A DNA stretch of 64,000 nt from Eutrophocola sp964503965 (lineage in GTDB: Bacteria > Pseudomonadota > Gammaproteobacteria > Pseudomonadales > Pseudohongiellaceae). Shown one piece after another: positions 29,499-38,450 of this stretch. A program made the position numbers and the translations under genes. Under the pieces are notes generated by a model. That model was not told the DNA's origin. It was given only the letters and a program-made list of their open reading frames with translations, and did no database searches. Every line of letters begins with the position of its first letter. Position 1 is the stretch's first letter. The stretch covers positions 6,176 to 70,175 of the forward strand of contig CAZDCK010000015.1 of assembly GCA_964503965.1 (NCBI GenBank). Direction: 5' to 3'.

Positions 29499-29593
29499 GT
29501 CTGGCCTCCCTCACGTATTCTTGATCTGTATCAGCAACACGGCAGCCCGCAAGGACTGCCGGTATATGTTTGAAATTCCGAAATGGAACCGGA

Positions 29594-29735
29594 TTACTCA
29601 GCTTTTGCTTTTGCTTTTGCCTTGGGCGCAGCTTTGGCTTTGGCTTTGGCTTTAGCTTTCGGCTCAGCTTTGGCTTTCGGCTCAGCTTTGGTTTTGGCCT
29701 TGGCTTTAGCTTTAGGGGCTGCTTCTTCCTTGGCT
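29594..29735 (-). repeat. Low-complexity coding repeat (GCT/AAA-type codons) at the 3' end of rpsB
   Basis: On the plus strand the segment is a degenerate tandem of the hexamer gctttg/gctttt, which encodes alternating Lys-Ala and Pro-Lys-Ala in S2. Codon use varies (AAA/AAG, GCT/GCC), so the repeat is older than a recent slippage event. It is likely to vary in length between strains. Confidence 0.85.
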
Positions 29736-30619
29736 TCTGTCTCAGCTGGAGCTTCCGGAGCTGTTTCGGCTGTCTCTGTTTCTGCTACGGGTGCTTCTGC
29801 AGCAGCTTCCTCGGCAGGTGCGTCTTCTGCAGGCTCTTCGGCCTTGGCCTTCGTTGCCTTGACCTTGATTTTGGGCTCAGCAGACTCCTCGTCGACTTCG
29901 ACAAACTCACCTTTTTTTGCTTCCGCTTCCTTCGCAGCTTTACCGTGTCCATCAACACAGGCATTGGCGATGGCAGAAACATAAAGCTTGATTGCGCGAA
30001 TAGCGTCATCATTACCGGGAATAACAGCATCAATTCCATCAGGGTCACTATTGGTATCAACCACACCTATAACGGGGATCCCCAACTTGTTAGCTTCAGT
30101 CACAGCGATACGCTCATGATCTACATCGATTACGAAAAGGGCATCGGGCAGACCGCCCATGTCCTTGATACCGCCTATACTTTTCTCAAGCTTTTCCTGC
30201 TCACGAGTACGCATCAGGGCTTCTTTCTTGGTCAGCTTCTCAAAAGTGCCGTCCGTTGCCTGGACTTCAAGATCTTTGAGCTTCTTGATGGAGGCCCGGA
30301 TGGTTTTGTAGTTGGTCAGCATACCGCCAAGCCAACGTTGATCAACATAAGGCATGGAAGCGCGGATCGCTTCTTCTTTTATGATCTTGCTGGCTGCTCG
30401 CTTGGTACCGACAAAGAGTACTTTCTGGTTGCGCTCACTCATCTGGCGAACCAGAGACATGGCATCGGTCAATGCGGGCAGGGTATGTTCGAGATTGATG
30501 ATATGGATTTTATTGCGGGCCCCGAAAATGTACTGATCCATTTTGGGGTTCCAGTAGCGGCATTGGTGTCCGAAATGCACACCTGCCTGCAACATGTCTT
30601 TCATGCTTACAGAGGTCAT
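29594..30619 (-). CDS. rpsB: 30S ribosomal protein S2 with a long Lys/Ala-rich C-terminal extension
   Basis: A 341-residue protein. Residues 1-240 are a normal S2: MLQAGVHFGHQCRYWNPKM, RWLGGMLTNYKTI and GIPVIGVVDTNSDPDGID. Residues from about 240 form an unusual tail, first acidic (Glu/Ala/Pro) and then basic, with PKAKAK-type repeats to the last residue. Typical bacterial S2 ends near 240. The start is ATG 30619 (MTSVSMKDML), with AAGGA six bases upstream; the frame extends further upstream but without a good RBS. No stop or frameshift separates the tail from the core. Confidence 0.97.
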   Translation of the reverse strand: MTSVSMKDMLQAGVHFGHQCRYWNPKMDQYIFGARNKIHIINLEHTLPALTDAMSLVRQMSERNQKVLFVGTKRAASKIIKEEAIRASMPYVDQRWLGGMLTNYKTIRASIKKLKDLEVQATDGTFEKLTKKEALMRTREQEKLEKSIGGIKDMGGLPDALFVIDVDHERIAVTEANKLGIPVIGVVDTNSDPDGIDAVIPGNDDAIRAIKLYVSAIANACVDGHGKAAKEAEAKKGEFVEVDEESAEPKIKVKATKAKAEEPAEDAPAEEAAAEAPVAETETAETAPEAPAETEAKEEAAPKAKAKAKTKAEPKAKAEPKAKAKAKAKAAPKAKAKAKAE

Positions 30620-30667
30620 AATATGTCCTTGGGTTAAGCCTCCATACACCCTTCAGATCTAACCGGC

Positions 30668-30690
30668 AACCTGTTGAAAATAAACAGGTT
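30668..30690 (-). promoter_or_regulatory. Hairpin in rpsB 5' leader, possible S2 autoregulatory site
   Basis: A perfect 8-base inverted repeat, AACCTGTT/AACAGGTT with a 7-base loop, lies about 50 bases upstream of the rpsB start. In gammaproteobacteria the rpsB leader is known to mediate feedback by S2. This hairpin is in the right place for that role, but the conserved structure was not compared. Confidence 0.4.
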
Positions 30691-30797
30691 TATGGCACCC
30701 AGCCTGAAGTGCTGATGTATGTGCGACAATAAAGTTATCAATTAAAAAACAGGCTTTTACCTGCTTTGCGTCCTGCCTGGCTGGCAAAACGTGCGGC

Positions 30798-30826
30798 TTT
30801 ATACCATAAGACACAAATGACTTAAA
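30798..30826 (-). promoter_or_regulatory. Candidate sigma-70 promoter of rpsB-tsf
   Basis: On the minus strand, TTTAAG (30826-30821) and TATAAA (30803-30798) are 17 bases apart. The -10 is preceded by TG (extended -10) and followed by a GC-rich discriminator (GCCGC). A G+C-rich discriminator is typical of stringently controlled ribosomal promoters. It lies about 180 bases upstream of the rpsB start. Confidence 0.6.
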
Positions 30827-30941
30827 GATTTTCTTTTGTTTTCCGCAAGTTAAGCGGGGATTCCATCTAATTGCCTTCCTGCAATTCCTTTGCTGCCCAA
30901 CATGAAATAAAATAGCCATTTTTCATCCTCACAAACCTCTC

Positions 30942-31715
30942 ATGGCAGTAACAATCAAAACCCCCGACGAAATTGCGAAAATGCGTATCGCCGGTCGTCT
31001 TGCAGCTGAAGTGCTGGAAATGATCGAACCACATGTCGTTCCTGGTATCAGTACAGGTGAACTCGACAGGATCTGTCATGACTATATAGTCAATGAACAG
31101 GATGCCATCCCTGCCCCTCTGGACTATAACGGTTTTCCGAAGTCCATTTGCACTTCACCCAACTACGTTATTTGTCACGGGATACCCAATGACAACGTAA
31201 TACTAAAAAAAGGCGATATCCTTAATATCGACATAACGGTTATCAAGGATGGTTACCATGGCGATACCAGCAAAATGTTCCTTGTAGGTGAAGTCGCGCC
31301 ACATGCCAGAAAACTTGTCACTGTTACCCAGGAATGCCTTTATATGGCCATCGATATCGTCAAGCCAGGGGTTACACTTGGGGACATAGGACACATCATT
31401 CAGCAGTATGCCGAATCAAATCACTATTCGGTCGTCAGGGAATACTGTGGACACGGTATTGGGCAAATCTTTCATGAAGAGCCCCAGGTACTTCACTACG
31501 GCCTCCCCAATACCGGAATGAGAATTGAGGAAGGCATGACCTTCACCATCGAGCCAATGATCAATGCCGGCACCCGCCACACAAAACTGTCACGTAAGGA
31601 TGGCTGGACAGTGACAACGCGTGACCGCAGGCTTTCTGCCCAGTGGGAACATACCCTGGCTGTTACCTCAGACGGCTGTGAAGTGCTGACTCGTCGTAAG
31701 GAAGAGGAGTTTTGA
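30942..31715 (+). CDS. map: Type I methionine aminopeptidase
   Basis: A 257-residue enzyme that removes the initiator Met. The metal ligands are seen in NIDITVIKDGYHGDTSKMF (two Asp), GHGIGQIFHEEPQVLHYG (His), TIEPMIN (Glu) and SAQWEHTLAVT (Glu). GIPNDNVILKKGDI and the C-terminal part are standard. It is divergent from rpsB and 25 bases before glnD. Confidence 0.98.
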   Translation: MAVTIKTPDEIAKMRIAGRLAAEVLEMIEPHVVPGISTGELDRICHDYIVNEQDAIPAPLDYNGFPKSICTSPNYVICHGIPNDNVILKKGDILNIDITVIKDGYHGDTSKMFLVGEVAPHARKLVTVTQECLYMAIDIVKPGVTLGDIGHIIQQYAESNHYSVVREYCGHGIGQIFHEEPQVLHYGLPNTGMRIEEGMTFTIEPMINAGTRHTKLSRKDGWTVTTRDRRLSAQWEHTLAVTSDGCEVLTRRKEEEF

Positions 31716-31740
31716 ACACCCAGACCACCCAGAACCAGTC

Positions 31741-34428
31741 ATGAAATCCCCGGTTTCAAGATCCCGTAAAAAGCTTTTCGACAAAGCGGCATTTCTCAAG
31801 GATATCGAACAGAGCACTTCTGCGTTGAGGTGTTACAGAGAAGCTGTTCAAAATGCCAGAAAAATCCTCGACGAACGCTTTATCCAGAAAGGAAATATTG
31901 AAGCACTCATCGAAGACCAGACCTGGTTTGTTGATCAGATCCTGATCACAGCCTGGCAGCAATTTGCCTGGAAAGACGCCAACGATATCAGCCTCATCGC
32001 AGTGGGCGGCTATGGCCGAGGCGAACTCCACCCCTACTCCGACATTGACATCCAGATTCTTCTCGCAAAAAACAACAAGGACAAGTACAAAGCTGATATC
32101 GAGTCATTCCTGACCTTTTTATGGGATATCAATCTGGAAATCGGACAAAGTGTCCGATCCATCAAGGAGAACCAGCAGGAAGCGGCCAGGGACATCACCG
32201 TTGCCACTGCCCTGATCGAATCCAGAACCCTGACCGGTAACACCCAATTATTGGATACGGTCATGTCGCAGATAGAGCGAAAAAAAGTCTGGAAACCAAA
32301 ACAGTTCTTTGAAGCCAAGAAAGAAGAACAGTCAATCCGCCATGGCAAGCAGAATGATATTGAATCGGCGTTGGAGCCCAATATCAAGGAAGCACCCGGT
32401 GGGTTACGAGACATACAGACAATCGGCTGGATTTCCAAACGCCATTTCGGAGCGTCGGATTTTCATGACCTGGTGGAAAGAAAATTCCTGGAACAGGGAG
32501 AATACAGGGACCTGATCAAGGGGCGGAATTTTCTGTGGAAAATACGTTATGGCCTACACATGATTAATGGCCGGCGTGAAGACAAACTTCTCTTTGAACA
32601 CCAGCGCAAACTCGCAGAAATTTTTGGTTACAAGGACGACAAGAAAAGTCTGGCCATTGAAAAACTGATGAAACAGTACTATCGGGTCGTTCTGACCTTG
32701 CGCGAACTTAATGATGTATTGCTGCAGTTATTCGACGAGGAGATCATACGATCAAAAGAGCGATCCAAAATCAGGTCTATCAACAATCGCTTCCAGGTCA
32801 GAAACAATTACATAGAGGTTAAGAACAACGAGGTGTTTGAAAGAACGCCTTTTGCCTTGATCGAAGTATTTGTCCTGTTAGCACAGGACAAATCACTGGA
32901 AGGGATTCGCGCCTCTACCATTCGCCTGATTCGAAACAGTCGCTATCTCATAGATAATGAGTTCCGAAAAGACATCAGAAATATTTCCATGTTCATGGAA
33001 CTGCTGCGGTCCCCCCACTATATGGTTGGCAGGCTGCGCCAGATGAAACGCTATGGCATTTTGCCTGCCTACCTGCCGGAATTTGGGAGAATCGTCGGCC
33101 AGATGCAGTACGATCTGTTTCATGTCTATACCGTAGATGATCATACACTACAGGTGATGGAGAATATGCGCAGATTCCGCCATCCGGAAGCTGCTGAAAA
33201 GTTCCCGATTGCCGCCCAGCTTTTCCATCGCCTGCCAAAAATTGAACTGCTTTATATCGCCGGCCTTTACCATGATGTCGCCAAGGGCCGTGGCGGCGAT
33301 CATTCTGTTCTTGGCAAGCGGGATGCCGAATTATTCTGCCGCAGGCATCGCCTCGGTAAATGGGATACGGCCCTGGTCGGCTGGCTGGTCGAACATCACC
33401 TGCTGATGTCCAGTATTGCCCAGCGGGAAGACATTCAGGATCCCGAAGTGGTCAACCGCTTTGCCAAACTGGTCGGTGACCAGACCCACCTGGACTATCT
33501 ATACGTTCTGACCGTGGCGGATATTTACGGGACCAACTCAACCCTCTGGAATACCTGGCGGGCTTCCCTGCTGAGCAATCTGTATCAGCAAACGAAACGG
33601 GTCATCTCACAGGAACAGGGAGAAGTTGTAGGCAAATCTGACCTCATCAAGCAAAATCAGAACAGTGCCATCTCTATTCTTGAGGAATCAGGATTCACCG
33701 GAAAACAGGTCAAGGAAATCTGGAACAATCCCAGCGAGGAATACTTCCTGCGGGAAACGCCGGAAAAAATTGCATGGACAACTGAAGCCATTGCCAATCA
33801 CACCAGTAACGTGGAACCCCTCATTCTTATAAAGAACAGTGCAGAAAACCGCTATGAGGGTGCTTCACAGGTCTTTATATACACGCATAACTCTGACTTC
33901 CTGTTTGCCAATATCGTAACCGCCCTGGACAGGCTCAACCTGAATATCCAGGATGCACGGATTTATACCACTGACAGCGATTATTCCATGACCTCATTCA
34001 TGGTGCTGGAAAGCAATGGTGAGCCAATTGGCAAGAATCCCCAGCGACGAGAGGAGATCAACAAAATCCTCAAGGAATATGTGAGCGCACAGACGGCCAG
34101 AAAGGCCAACAACAATCATCGACCCTCACGCATACACAGACAGTTCACCAGGAACACGCACACATCCCTGAACAACAACAGCAATATCCCCTACTCCATC
34201 CTGGAAGTGCTCTGTCCGGATCGCCCGGGTCTGTTGGCCAAGGTGGCAAGCATTTTTGTCGATATGGATATACGCCTGCACAATGCAAAGATCACAACAC
34301 TGGGTGAAAATGTCGAGGATGTTTTCTTCATTACCGACTCGAACAATCACCCCATTGACACTGACGAAATCGGGCAGGTATTGCAGGAAGAAATCCGAAA
34401 GCAACTTGACGCAGAAATTGCTCACTGA
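31741..34428 (+). CDS. glnD: Bifunctional PII uridylyltransferase/uridylyl-removing enzyme
   Basis: An 895-residue nitrogen sensor that uridylylates PII when glutamine is low and removes UMP when it is high. The nucleotidyltransferase motif GGYGRGELHPYSDIDI lies near residue 89. The HD motif GLYHDVAKGRGGDHS (about 510) gives the UR activity, and two C-terminal ACT domains (about 705 and 820) bind glutamine. No motif is missing. It sits after map, as in Pseudomonas and E. coli. Confidence 0.97.
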   Translation: MKSPVSRSRKKLFDKAAFLKDIEQSTSALRCYREAVQNARKILDERFIQKGNIEALIEDQTWFVDQILITAWQQFAWKDANDISLIAVGGYGRGELHPYSDIDIQILLAKNNKDKYKADIESFLTFLWDINLEIGQSVRSIKENQQEAARDITVATALIESRTLTGNTQLLDTVMSQIERKKVWKPKQFFEAKKEEQSIRHGKQNDIESALEPNIKEAPGGLRDIQTIGWISKRHFGASDFHDLVERKFLEQGEYRDLIKGRNFLWKIRYGLHMINGRREDKLLFEHQRKLAEIFGYKDDKKSLAIEKLMKQYYRVVLTLRELNDVLLQLFDEEIIRSKERSKIRSINNRFQVRNNYIEVKNNEVFERTPFALIEVFVLLAQDKSLEGIRASTIRLIRNSRYLIDNEFRKDIRNISMFMELLRSPHYMVGRLRQMKRYGILPAYLPEFGRIVGQMQYDLFHVYTVDDHTLQVMENMRRFRHPEAAEKFPIAAQLFHRLPKIELLYIAGLYHDVAKGRGGDHSVLGKRDAELFCRRHRLGKWDTALVGWLVEHHLLMSSIAQREDIQDPEVVNRFAKLVGDQTHLDYLYVLTVADIYGTNSTLWNTWRASLLSNLYQQTKRVISQEQGEVVGKSDLIKQNQNSAISILEESGFTGKQVKEIWNNPSEEYFLRETPEKIAWTTEAIANHTSNVEPLILIKNSAENRYEGASQVFIYTHNSDFLFANIVTALDRLNLNIQDARIYTTDSDYSMTSFMVLESNGEPIGKNPQRREEINKILKEYVSAQTARKANNNHRPSRIHRQFTRNTHTSLNNNSNIPYSILEVLCPDRPGLLAKVASIFVDMDIRLHNAKITTLGENVEDVFFITDSNNHPIDTDEIGQVLQEEIRKQLDAEIAH

Positions 34429-34481
34429 CGCTTTCAGACATTGCATACCGGACATTAATCAACTTGAATCAGGGGAAAAAA

Positions 34482-34823
34482 ATGACCACCCTCTACGGTA
34501 TCAGTAATTGTGACACTGTTAAAAAAGCCAGAAAGTGGCTCCAGGATAATGGTATCGACTATACCTTTCATGACTACAAGAAACTGGGCATTGACCGTGA
34601 CTCACTCCAGAACTGGTGCAATGAATTCGGTTATGAAACACTGGTCAATAAACGGGGTACTACATGGCGGAAACTGGAAGACGCCGTTAAAGCTGATCTG
34701 GATGAAGCCAAAGCCATAGATATCATGAGTACGCATCATTCTGTTATCAAACGCCCCGTCCTTGTATCAGACAGGAAAAACATCCTTGGTTTTGACGAGG
34801 ATAAATATAAAAGCCTGCTATAA
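34482..34823 (+). CDS. ArsC/Spx-family protein (YffB-like)
   Basis: A 113-residue thioredoxin-fold protein of the ArsC/Spx/YffB group. TTLYGISNCDTVKKARKWL has a single Cys in the position of the ArsC nucleophile. NKRGTTWRKL and KRPVLVSDRKNILGF are family features. The start is ATG 34482 with AGGGGA upstream; an upstream TTG at 34464 is less likely. Genes of this group often lie beside dapD/dapE, as here. It lacks the extra Cys residues of true arsenate reductases, so a reductase role is uncertain. Confidence 0.85.
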   Translation: MTTLYGISNCDTVKKARKWLQDNGIDYTFHDYKKLGIDRDSLQNWCNEFGYETLVNKRGTTWRKLEDAVKADLDEAKAIDIMSTHHSVIKRPVLVSDRKNILGFDEDKYKSLL

Positions 34824-34884
34824 TTCGCCTCCCTGTTTACACACGCATATCAAATACACAATTTAATCAGGAATATAAATAACC

Positions 34885-35901
34885 ATGTTTAGTTTTGCGC
34901 TCGGTGTCGGCACCAAAGATTCAAACGGCAATTGGCTGGAAGTGTATTACCCGGATCCCTGGATTAATCCTTCGAGAGAAGTTCTGGCCCCATTGTTTGA
35001 TAGTCTTAAGTACCAGGGCGGCAATGTCGTGGTGGAGATACCATCAGTGCAGGTCTCCGTTCTTGCAGACCAGATCAAGGATCCCGACATCTCCCGTTTG
35101 CTTGGCATCATGCAGGAGCATCATGAACCCCTGGTTGCAGTCATGCTTGAGACAGATGACAAACCCCAGAGCGTCCCTGAAGCCTATCTGAAACTGCACC
35201 TGCTTTCCCACCGTCTTGTGAAACCACATGGCATTAACCTGGAAGGCATCTTTGGGCTGCTGCAGAATGTCGCATGGACAAACCGCGGCGCCATGGCCGT
35301 TGAGGACCTGGCAGTCAACCAGCTTCAGGCTCGGTTAAAAGGGGAGACCATTGATGTGCTCTCTGTGGACAAGTTCCCGAAAATGACCAACTACATCGTA
35401 CCTGACGGGGTTCGTATTGCCGATACTGCCCGTGTCAGGCTTGGCGCCTATATTGGCAAGGGTACAACCATCATGCACGAAGGTTTCGTCAATTTTAATG
35501 CCGGTACCGAAGGCACAGCCATGGTTGAAGGTCGCATATCAGCCGGCGTTTTTGTCGGTAACAACAGTGATCTTGGCGGTGGCTGCAGTATCATGGGTAC
35601 TCTTTCCGGCGGTGGAACAGAAGTGATTTCTGTCGGTGAAAACTGCCTGATCGGTGCAAATGCAGGTCTTGGTTTTCCGCTGGGTGACCGATGCACTATA
35701 GAGGCTGGCCTCTATGTCAGTGCTGGCAGCAAGGTAACAGTAATGGACAGTGACCTGAACCCGGTCGAAGTGATCAAGGCTCGAGAACTTTCCTATAAAA
35801 ATGACCTGCTATTCCTGAGAAACTCCTCGACCGGTGTTGTGGAATGCCGGACCAATCGCTCCAAAATAGAGCTGAACGAAGAGCTTCATGCCAATAACTA
35901 A
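34885..35901 (+). CDS. dapD: Tetrahydrodipicolinate N-succinyltransferase (long type)
   Basis: A 338-residue lysine/diaminopimelate pathway enzyme that succinylates tetrahydrodipicolinate with succinyl-CoA. It starts MFSFALGVGTKDSNGNWLEV and has a left-handed beta helix of hexapeptides from about 170 to 290, including GFVNFNAGTEGTAMVEGRIS. This is the longer Pseudomonas-type DapD, not the 274-residue E. coli type. It is 11 bases before dapE. Confidence 0.96.
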   Translation: MFSFALGVGTKDSNGNWLEVYYPDPWINPSREVLAPLFDSLKYQGGNVVVEIPSVQVSVLADQIKDPDISRLLGIMQEHHEPLVAVMLETDDKPQSVPEAYLKLHLLSHRLVKPHGINLEGIFGLLQNVAWTNRGAMAVEDLAVNQLQARLKGETIDVLSVDKFPKMTNYIVPDGVRIADTARVRLGAYIGKGTTIMHEGFVNFNAGTEGTAMVEGRISAGVFVGNNSDLGGGCSIMGTLSGGGTEVISVGENCLIGANAGLGFPLGDRCTIEAGLYVSAGSKVTVMDSDLNPVEVIKARELSYKNDLLFLRNSSTGVVECRTNRSKIELNEELHANN

Positions 35902-35912
35902 GGGCCCAACAA

Positions 35913-37040
35913 ATGACAGACACTCTGGCACTTTGCAAAAACCTAATCAGCAGACATTCCGTCAGTCCTGAAGATGCCGGATGCCAGGAGCTTATGTGCA
36001 CATGTCTTCAGGCCCTGGGTTTCACCATAGAACATATGCCCTTTGGTGATGTCAGCAACTTCTGGGCAAGGCGTGGTGACAGCTCACCGCTGGTCTGCTT
36101 TGCCGGGCATACAGATGTAGTGCCGCCCGGGGATTCTGCGCAATGGCTTTCTGACCCCTTTGAACCGGAAATAAGAGACGGGAAACTTTATGGCCGGGGT
36201 GTTGCTGATATGAAAGGCAGCCTGGCTGCCATGATTACCGCCTGTGAACGATTTGTTCAAGGTAATCCGGATCACAAAGGAAGTATTGCTTTCCTGATCA
36301 CCAGTGATGAGGAAAGTATTGCAGTGGATGGTACCCGAAAAGTAGTCGCTGCCCTTCAGGCTCGTGATGAGAACATAGACTATTGCATTGTTGGTGAGCC
36401 ATCGAGCAGTAAATCCCTCGGTGATGTTATTCGCAATGGTCGCCGGGGTTCACTTAATGGCACACTCACAGTCCATGGAATCGAAGGCCACGTCGCCTAT
36501 CCGGAGCTTGCCAATAACCCCATTCATCAGTTCATGCCAGCCCTGTCTGAGTTATGTGCCGCCCAGTGGGATTCAGGTAATGATTATTTTCCGCCAACTT
36601 CCTTCCAGATATCTAATATTCATGCCGGTGAAGGTACAAATAATGTTGTCCCCGGCTTCATGAAAGCGCTTTTCAACTTTCGCTTCTCATCGGAGCTGAC
36701 AGAGGCTGATATCAGGGAAAGAACGGAAGCCATATTTGACAAGCACTACACCAACTACTCACTGGACTGGCAGTTATCCGGCAGCCCTTTTATCACAGAA
36801 AAAGGGGTCCTGACAGAAGCCGTCAGTCATGCCATCAAGACGGTAACTGGCCTGGACACCGAGCTTTCCACGAGTGGTGGTACCAGCGACGGCAGATTCA
36901 TTGCCCCAACCGGCGCCCAGGTGGTTGAGGTAGGTCCTGTCAATAAAACCATTCACAAGGTTAACGAAGAAGTGCTTGTGGATGATCTTGACCGCTTGTC
37001 TGCAATATACGAGGAAAGTCTCGGCCTTTTACTTGGCTGA
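35913..37040 (+). CDS. dapE: Succinyl-diaminopimelate desuccinylase
   Basis: A 375-residue M20 di-zinc hydrolase that releases LL-diaminopimelate for wall and lysine synthesis. Metal and catalytic residues are visible in FAGHTDVVPPGD, YGRGVADMKGSLAAMI and LITSDEESIAVDGT, and the closing STSGGTSDGRFIAPTGAQVVE is intact. RBS: AAGGGCCC-type sequence upstream. It forms a compact unit with dapD. Confidence 0.97.
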   Translation: MTDTLALCKNLISRHSVSPEDAGCQELMCTCLQALGFTIEHMPFGDVSNFWARRGDSSPLVCFAGHTDVVPPGDSAQWLSDPFEPEIRDGKLYGRGVADMKGSLAAMITACERFVQGNPDHKGSIAFLITSDEESIAVDGTRKVVAALQARDENIDYCIVGEPSSSKSLGDVIRNGRRGSLNGTLTVHGIEGHVAYPELANNPIHQFMPALSELCAAQWDSGNDYFPPTSFQISNIHAGEGTNNVVPGFMKALFNFRFSSELTEADIRERTEAIFDKHYTNYSLDWQLSGSPFITEKGVLTEAVSHAIKTVTGLDTELSTSGGTSDGRFIAPTGAQVVEVGPVNKTIHKVNEEVLVDDLDRLSAIYEESLGLLLG

Positions 37041-37062
37041 CCTTACAGCCTTATCCACGGCA

Positions 37063-37848
37063 TCACACCTTGATATACACCTGAAAATGACAGGCCTTGC
37101 CGGGTACCTGAAAATCCGGCTTTCTGCCGTTGGGCAGAGATGCCTTCCTGTCCGGTTTGCCAGGGCGCTTGAGCACCACCCGGCGGCCTGCAACTGCAAG
37201 TGCCCTGGTCATGAGTACATCCACATCCTGATTAGGCTCCAGAAATTGCTGCATCAACGCCATGTCTTTCTTGACTCTAGCCGATTTCTGGCGAAACGGA
37301 AACATGGGATCCAGGTAGATAACATCGGGAATAGATGCAGGGTTATCAAGATACTGGTGGGCATCAATGTGAATGAATGACAAACGTTGCATCGTCGCTT
37401 TTAGCTGACTATTCCTGCCTGGGGTTGCCCGATTCAGTCCATCGCGAAGTAATGCGGCCATCAGCGGATTCTTTTCCAGCATGACCACATCGCAGCCCAT
37501 GGCAGCAAGAATATAGGCATCCACCCCCATTCCGGCTGTACAATCCAATACACTCAAGCTATCGGGCGACTTATCGAGCCCAACTGCCTTGGGCAGACCA
37601 TCAGAGCGGCGGGATGTTTCAAGCCGATAAGCAAGCCTTGCATCCAGGAAATCCACCCGGGTTGGTGCTGCCTTGTCTTCCGTGGGGGATACCAGTGAAA
37701 GACCATTGCGATCAACGCATAAATAAGGGAAAGTATAGCTTACAGGAATTTCATCCTTTCCACCTATGACCCGTAACCCATTGATATCCGTATAGTCGTC
37801 AAGATCAAAAGTGGTATCTGGATCACATAAATGTAAATAGATCTGCAT
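37063..37848 (-). CDS. rsmJ: 16S rRNA (guanine1516-N2)-methyltransferase
   Basis: A 261-residue SAM methyltransferase of the RsmJ (YhiQ) family. DCTAGMGVDAYILAAMGCDV is the SAM-binding motif (about 100-120), and VIYLDPMFPFRQKSARVKKD is the catalytic DPMFP motif near 175-195. KPDFQVPGKACHFQVY closes the protein. It converges on dapE and is divergent from the GNAT gene. Confidence 0.93.
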   Translation of the reverse strand: MQIYLHLCDPDTTFDLDDYTDINGLRVIGGKDEIPVSYTFPYLCVDRNGLSLVSPTEDKAAPTRVDFLDARLAYRLETSRRSDGLPKAVGLDKSPDSLSVLDCTAGMGVDAYILAAMGCDVVMLEKNPLMAALLRDGLNRATPGRNSQLKATMQRLSFIHIDAHQYLDNPASIPDVIYLDPMFPFRQKSARVKKDMALMQQFLEPNQDVDVLMTRALAVAGRRVVLKRPGKPDRKASLPNGRKPDFQVPGKACHFQVYIKV

Positions 37849-37925
37849 TATTCTTTAATTTGTGATGCGCTTATCAATATTATACTTTAAGTTTCATATG
37901 TAACTTTCTGTTTTATATATATTAT

Positions 37926-38336
37926 ATGGAATTATCTGCCACACATAATCAGACTATTCATATCCAGTCCCCTGCCACCAACGGGGACAGGTTGCTGTTT
38001 CGTGTGTATGACAACGCCTCCCCCATTGGCTATGCCCGTCTGAAAAAGGTCAGGAGTCGAAAAATAATATCTTCAAACACAATAGACATGTTTGACCCCA
38101 ATGGTGTCGACTCCTACGAGCTGAAGATGATCGAGGTTGCCCAGAATTATCGCCAGCGTGGCGTAGGCACAAGTCTGCTCAATGAAGTTATTCGTTATTG
38201 CCAGAACAGCAATATCTGCCGTATCACCGGCGAAATCAAGGGTGATCTCAGGGTATTGAAAAGCTGGTACCGCAGAAAAGGTTTTACCGTCAACGACAAT
38301 AACCGTATCGAACTCTTGCCGGCGGCCAATAGCTGA
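37926..38336 (+). CDS. GNAT-family acetyltransferase
   Basis: A 136-residue protein with the acetyl-CoA binding motif NYRQRGVGTSLLNEVIRYC (about 78-96) and a final SWYRRKGF typical of GNAT enzymes. The substrate cannot be told. The upstream region (37849-37925) is very A+T-rich and lacks a Shine-Dalgarno sequence at ATG 37926, so translation may be weak or leaderless. Confidence 0.8.
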   Translation: MELSATHNQTIHIQSPATNGDRLLFRVYDNASPIGYARLKKVRSRKIISSNTIDMFDPNGVDSYELKMIEVAQNYRQRGVGTSLLNEVIRYCQNSNICRITGEIKGDLRVLKSWYRRKGFTVNDNNRIELLPAANS

Positions 38337-38450
38337 TCCCGGTAATCACGTTATGGTGCCAAGATAATCAAAGCAGCCCAGTCTTTACGATTAATTTTCC
38401 AGATTGTGCTTGAGCATTTTACCGGCTACTGTGGAATTAAACCGGTATGA

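Larger units (their letters stand above)
30620..30941. other. Divergent intergenic region between rpsB and map; rpsB leader
   Basis: This 322-base region separates divergently read rpsB and map. It holds the rpsB promoter (see its entry), a leader of about 170 bases with hairpins, and the map upstream region. For map I see only a weak promoter (TTCCTT and TAAAAT with 17 bases between, near 30885-30913) and no good Shine-Dalgarno sequence before ATG 30942. I see no coding sequence here. Confidence 0.6.

Noticed and set aside
29570..30637. Long plus-strand open frame opposite rpsB
   Set aside because: It is the antisense of the Lys/Ala repeat in rpsB, producing a Phe/Gly/Cys-rich artefact with no RBS or family features. 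The minus-strand S2 core is unmistakable.
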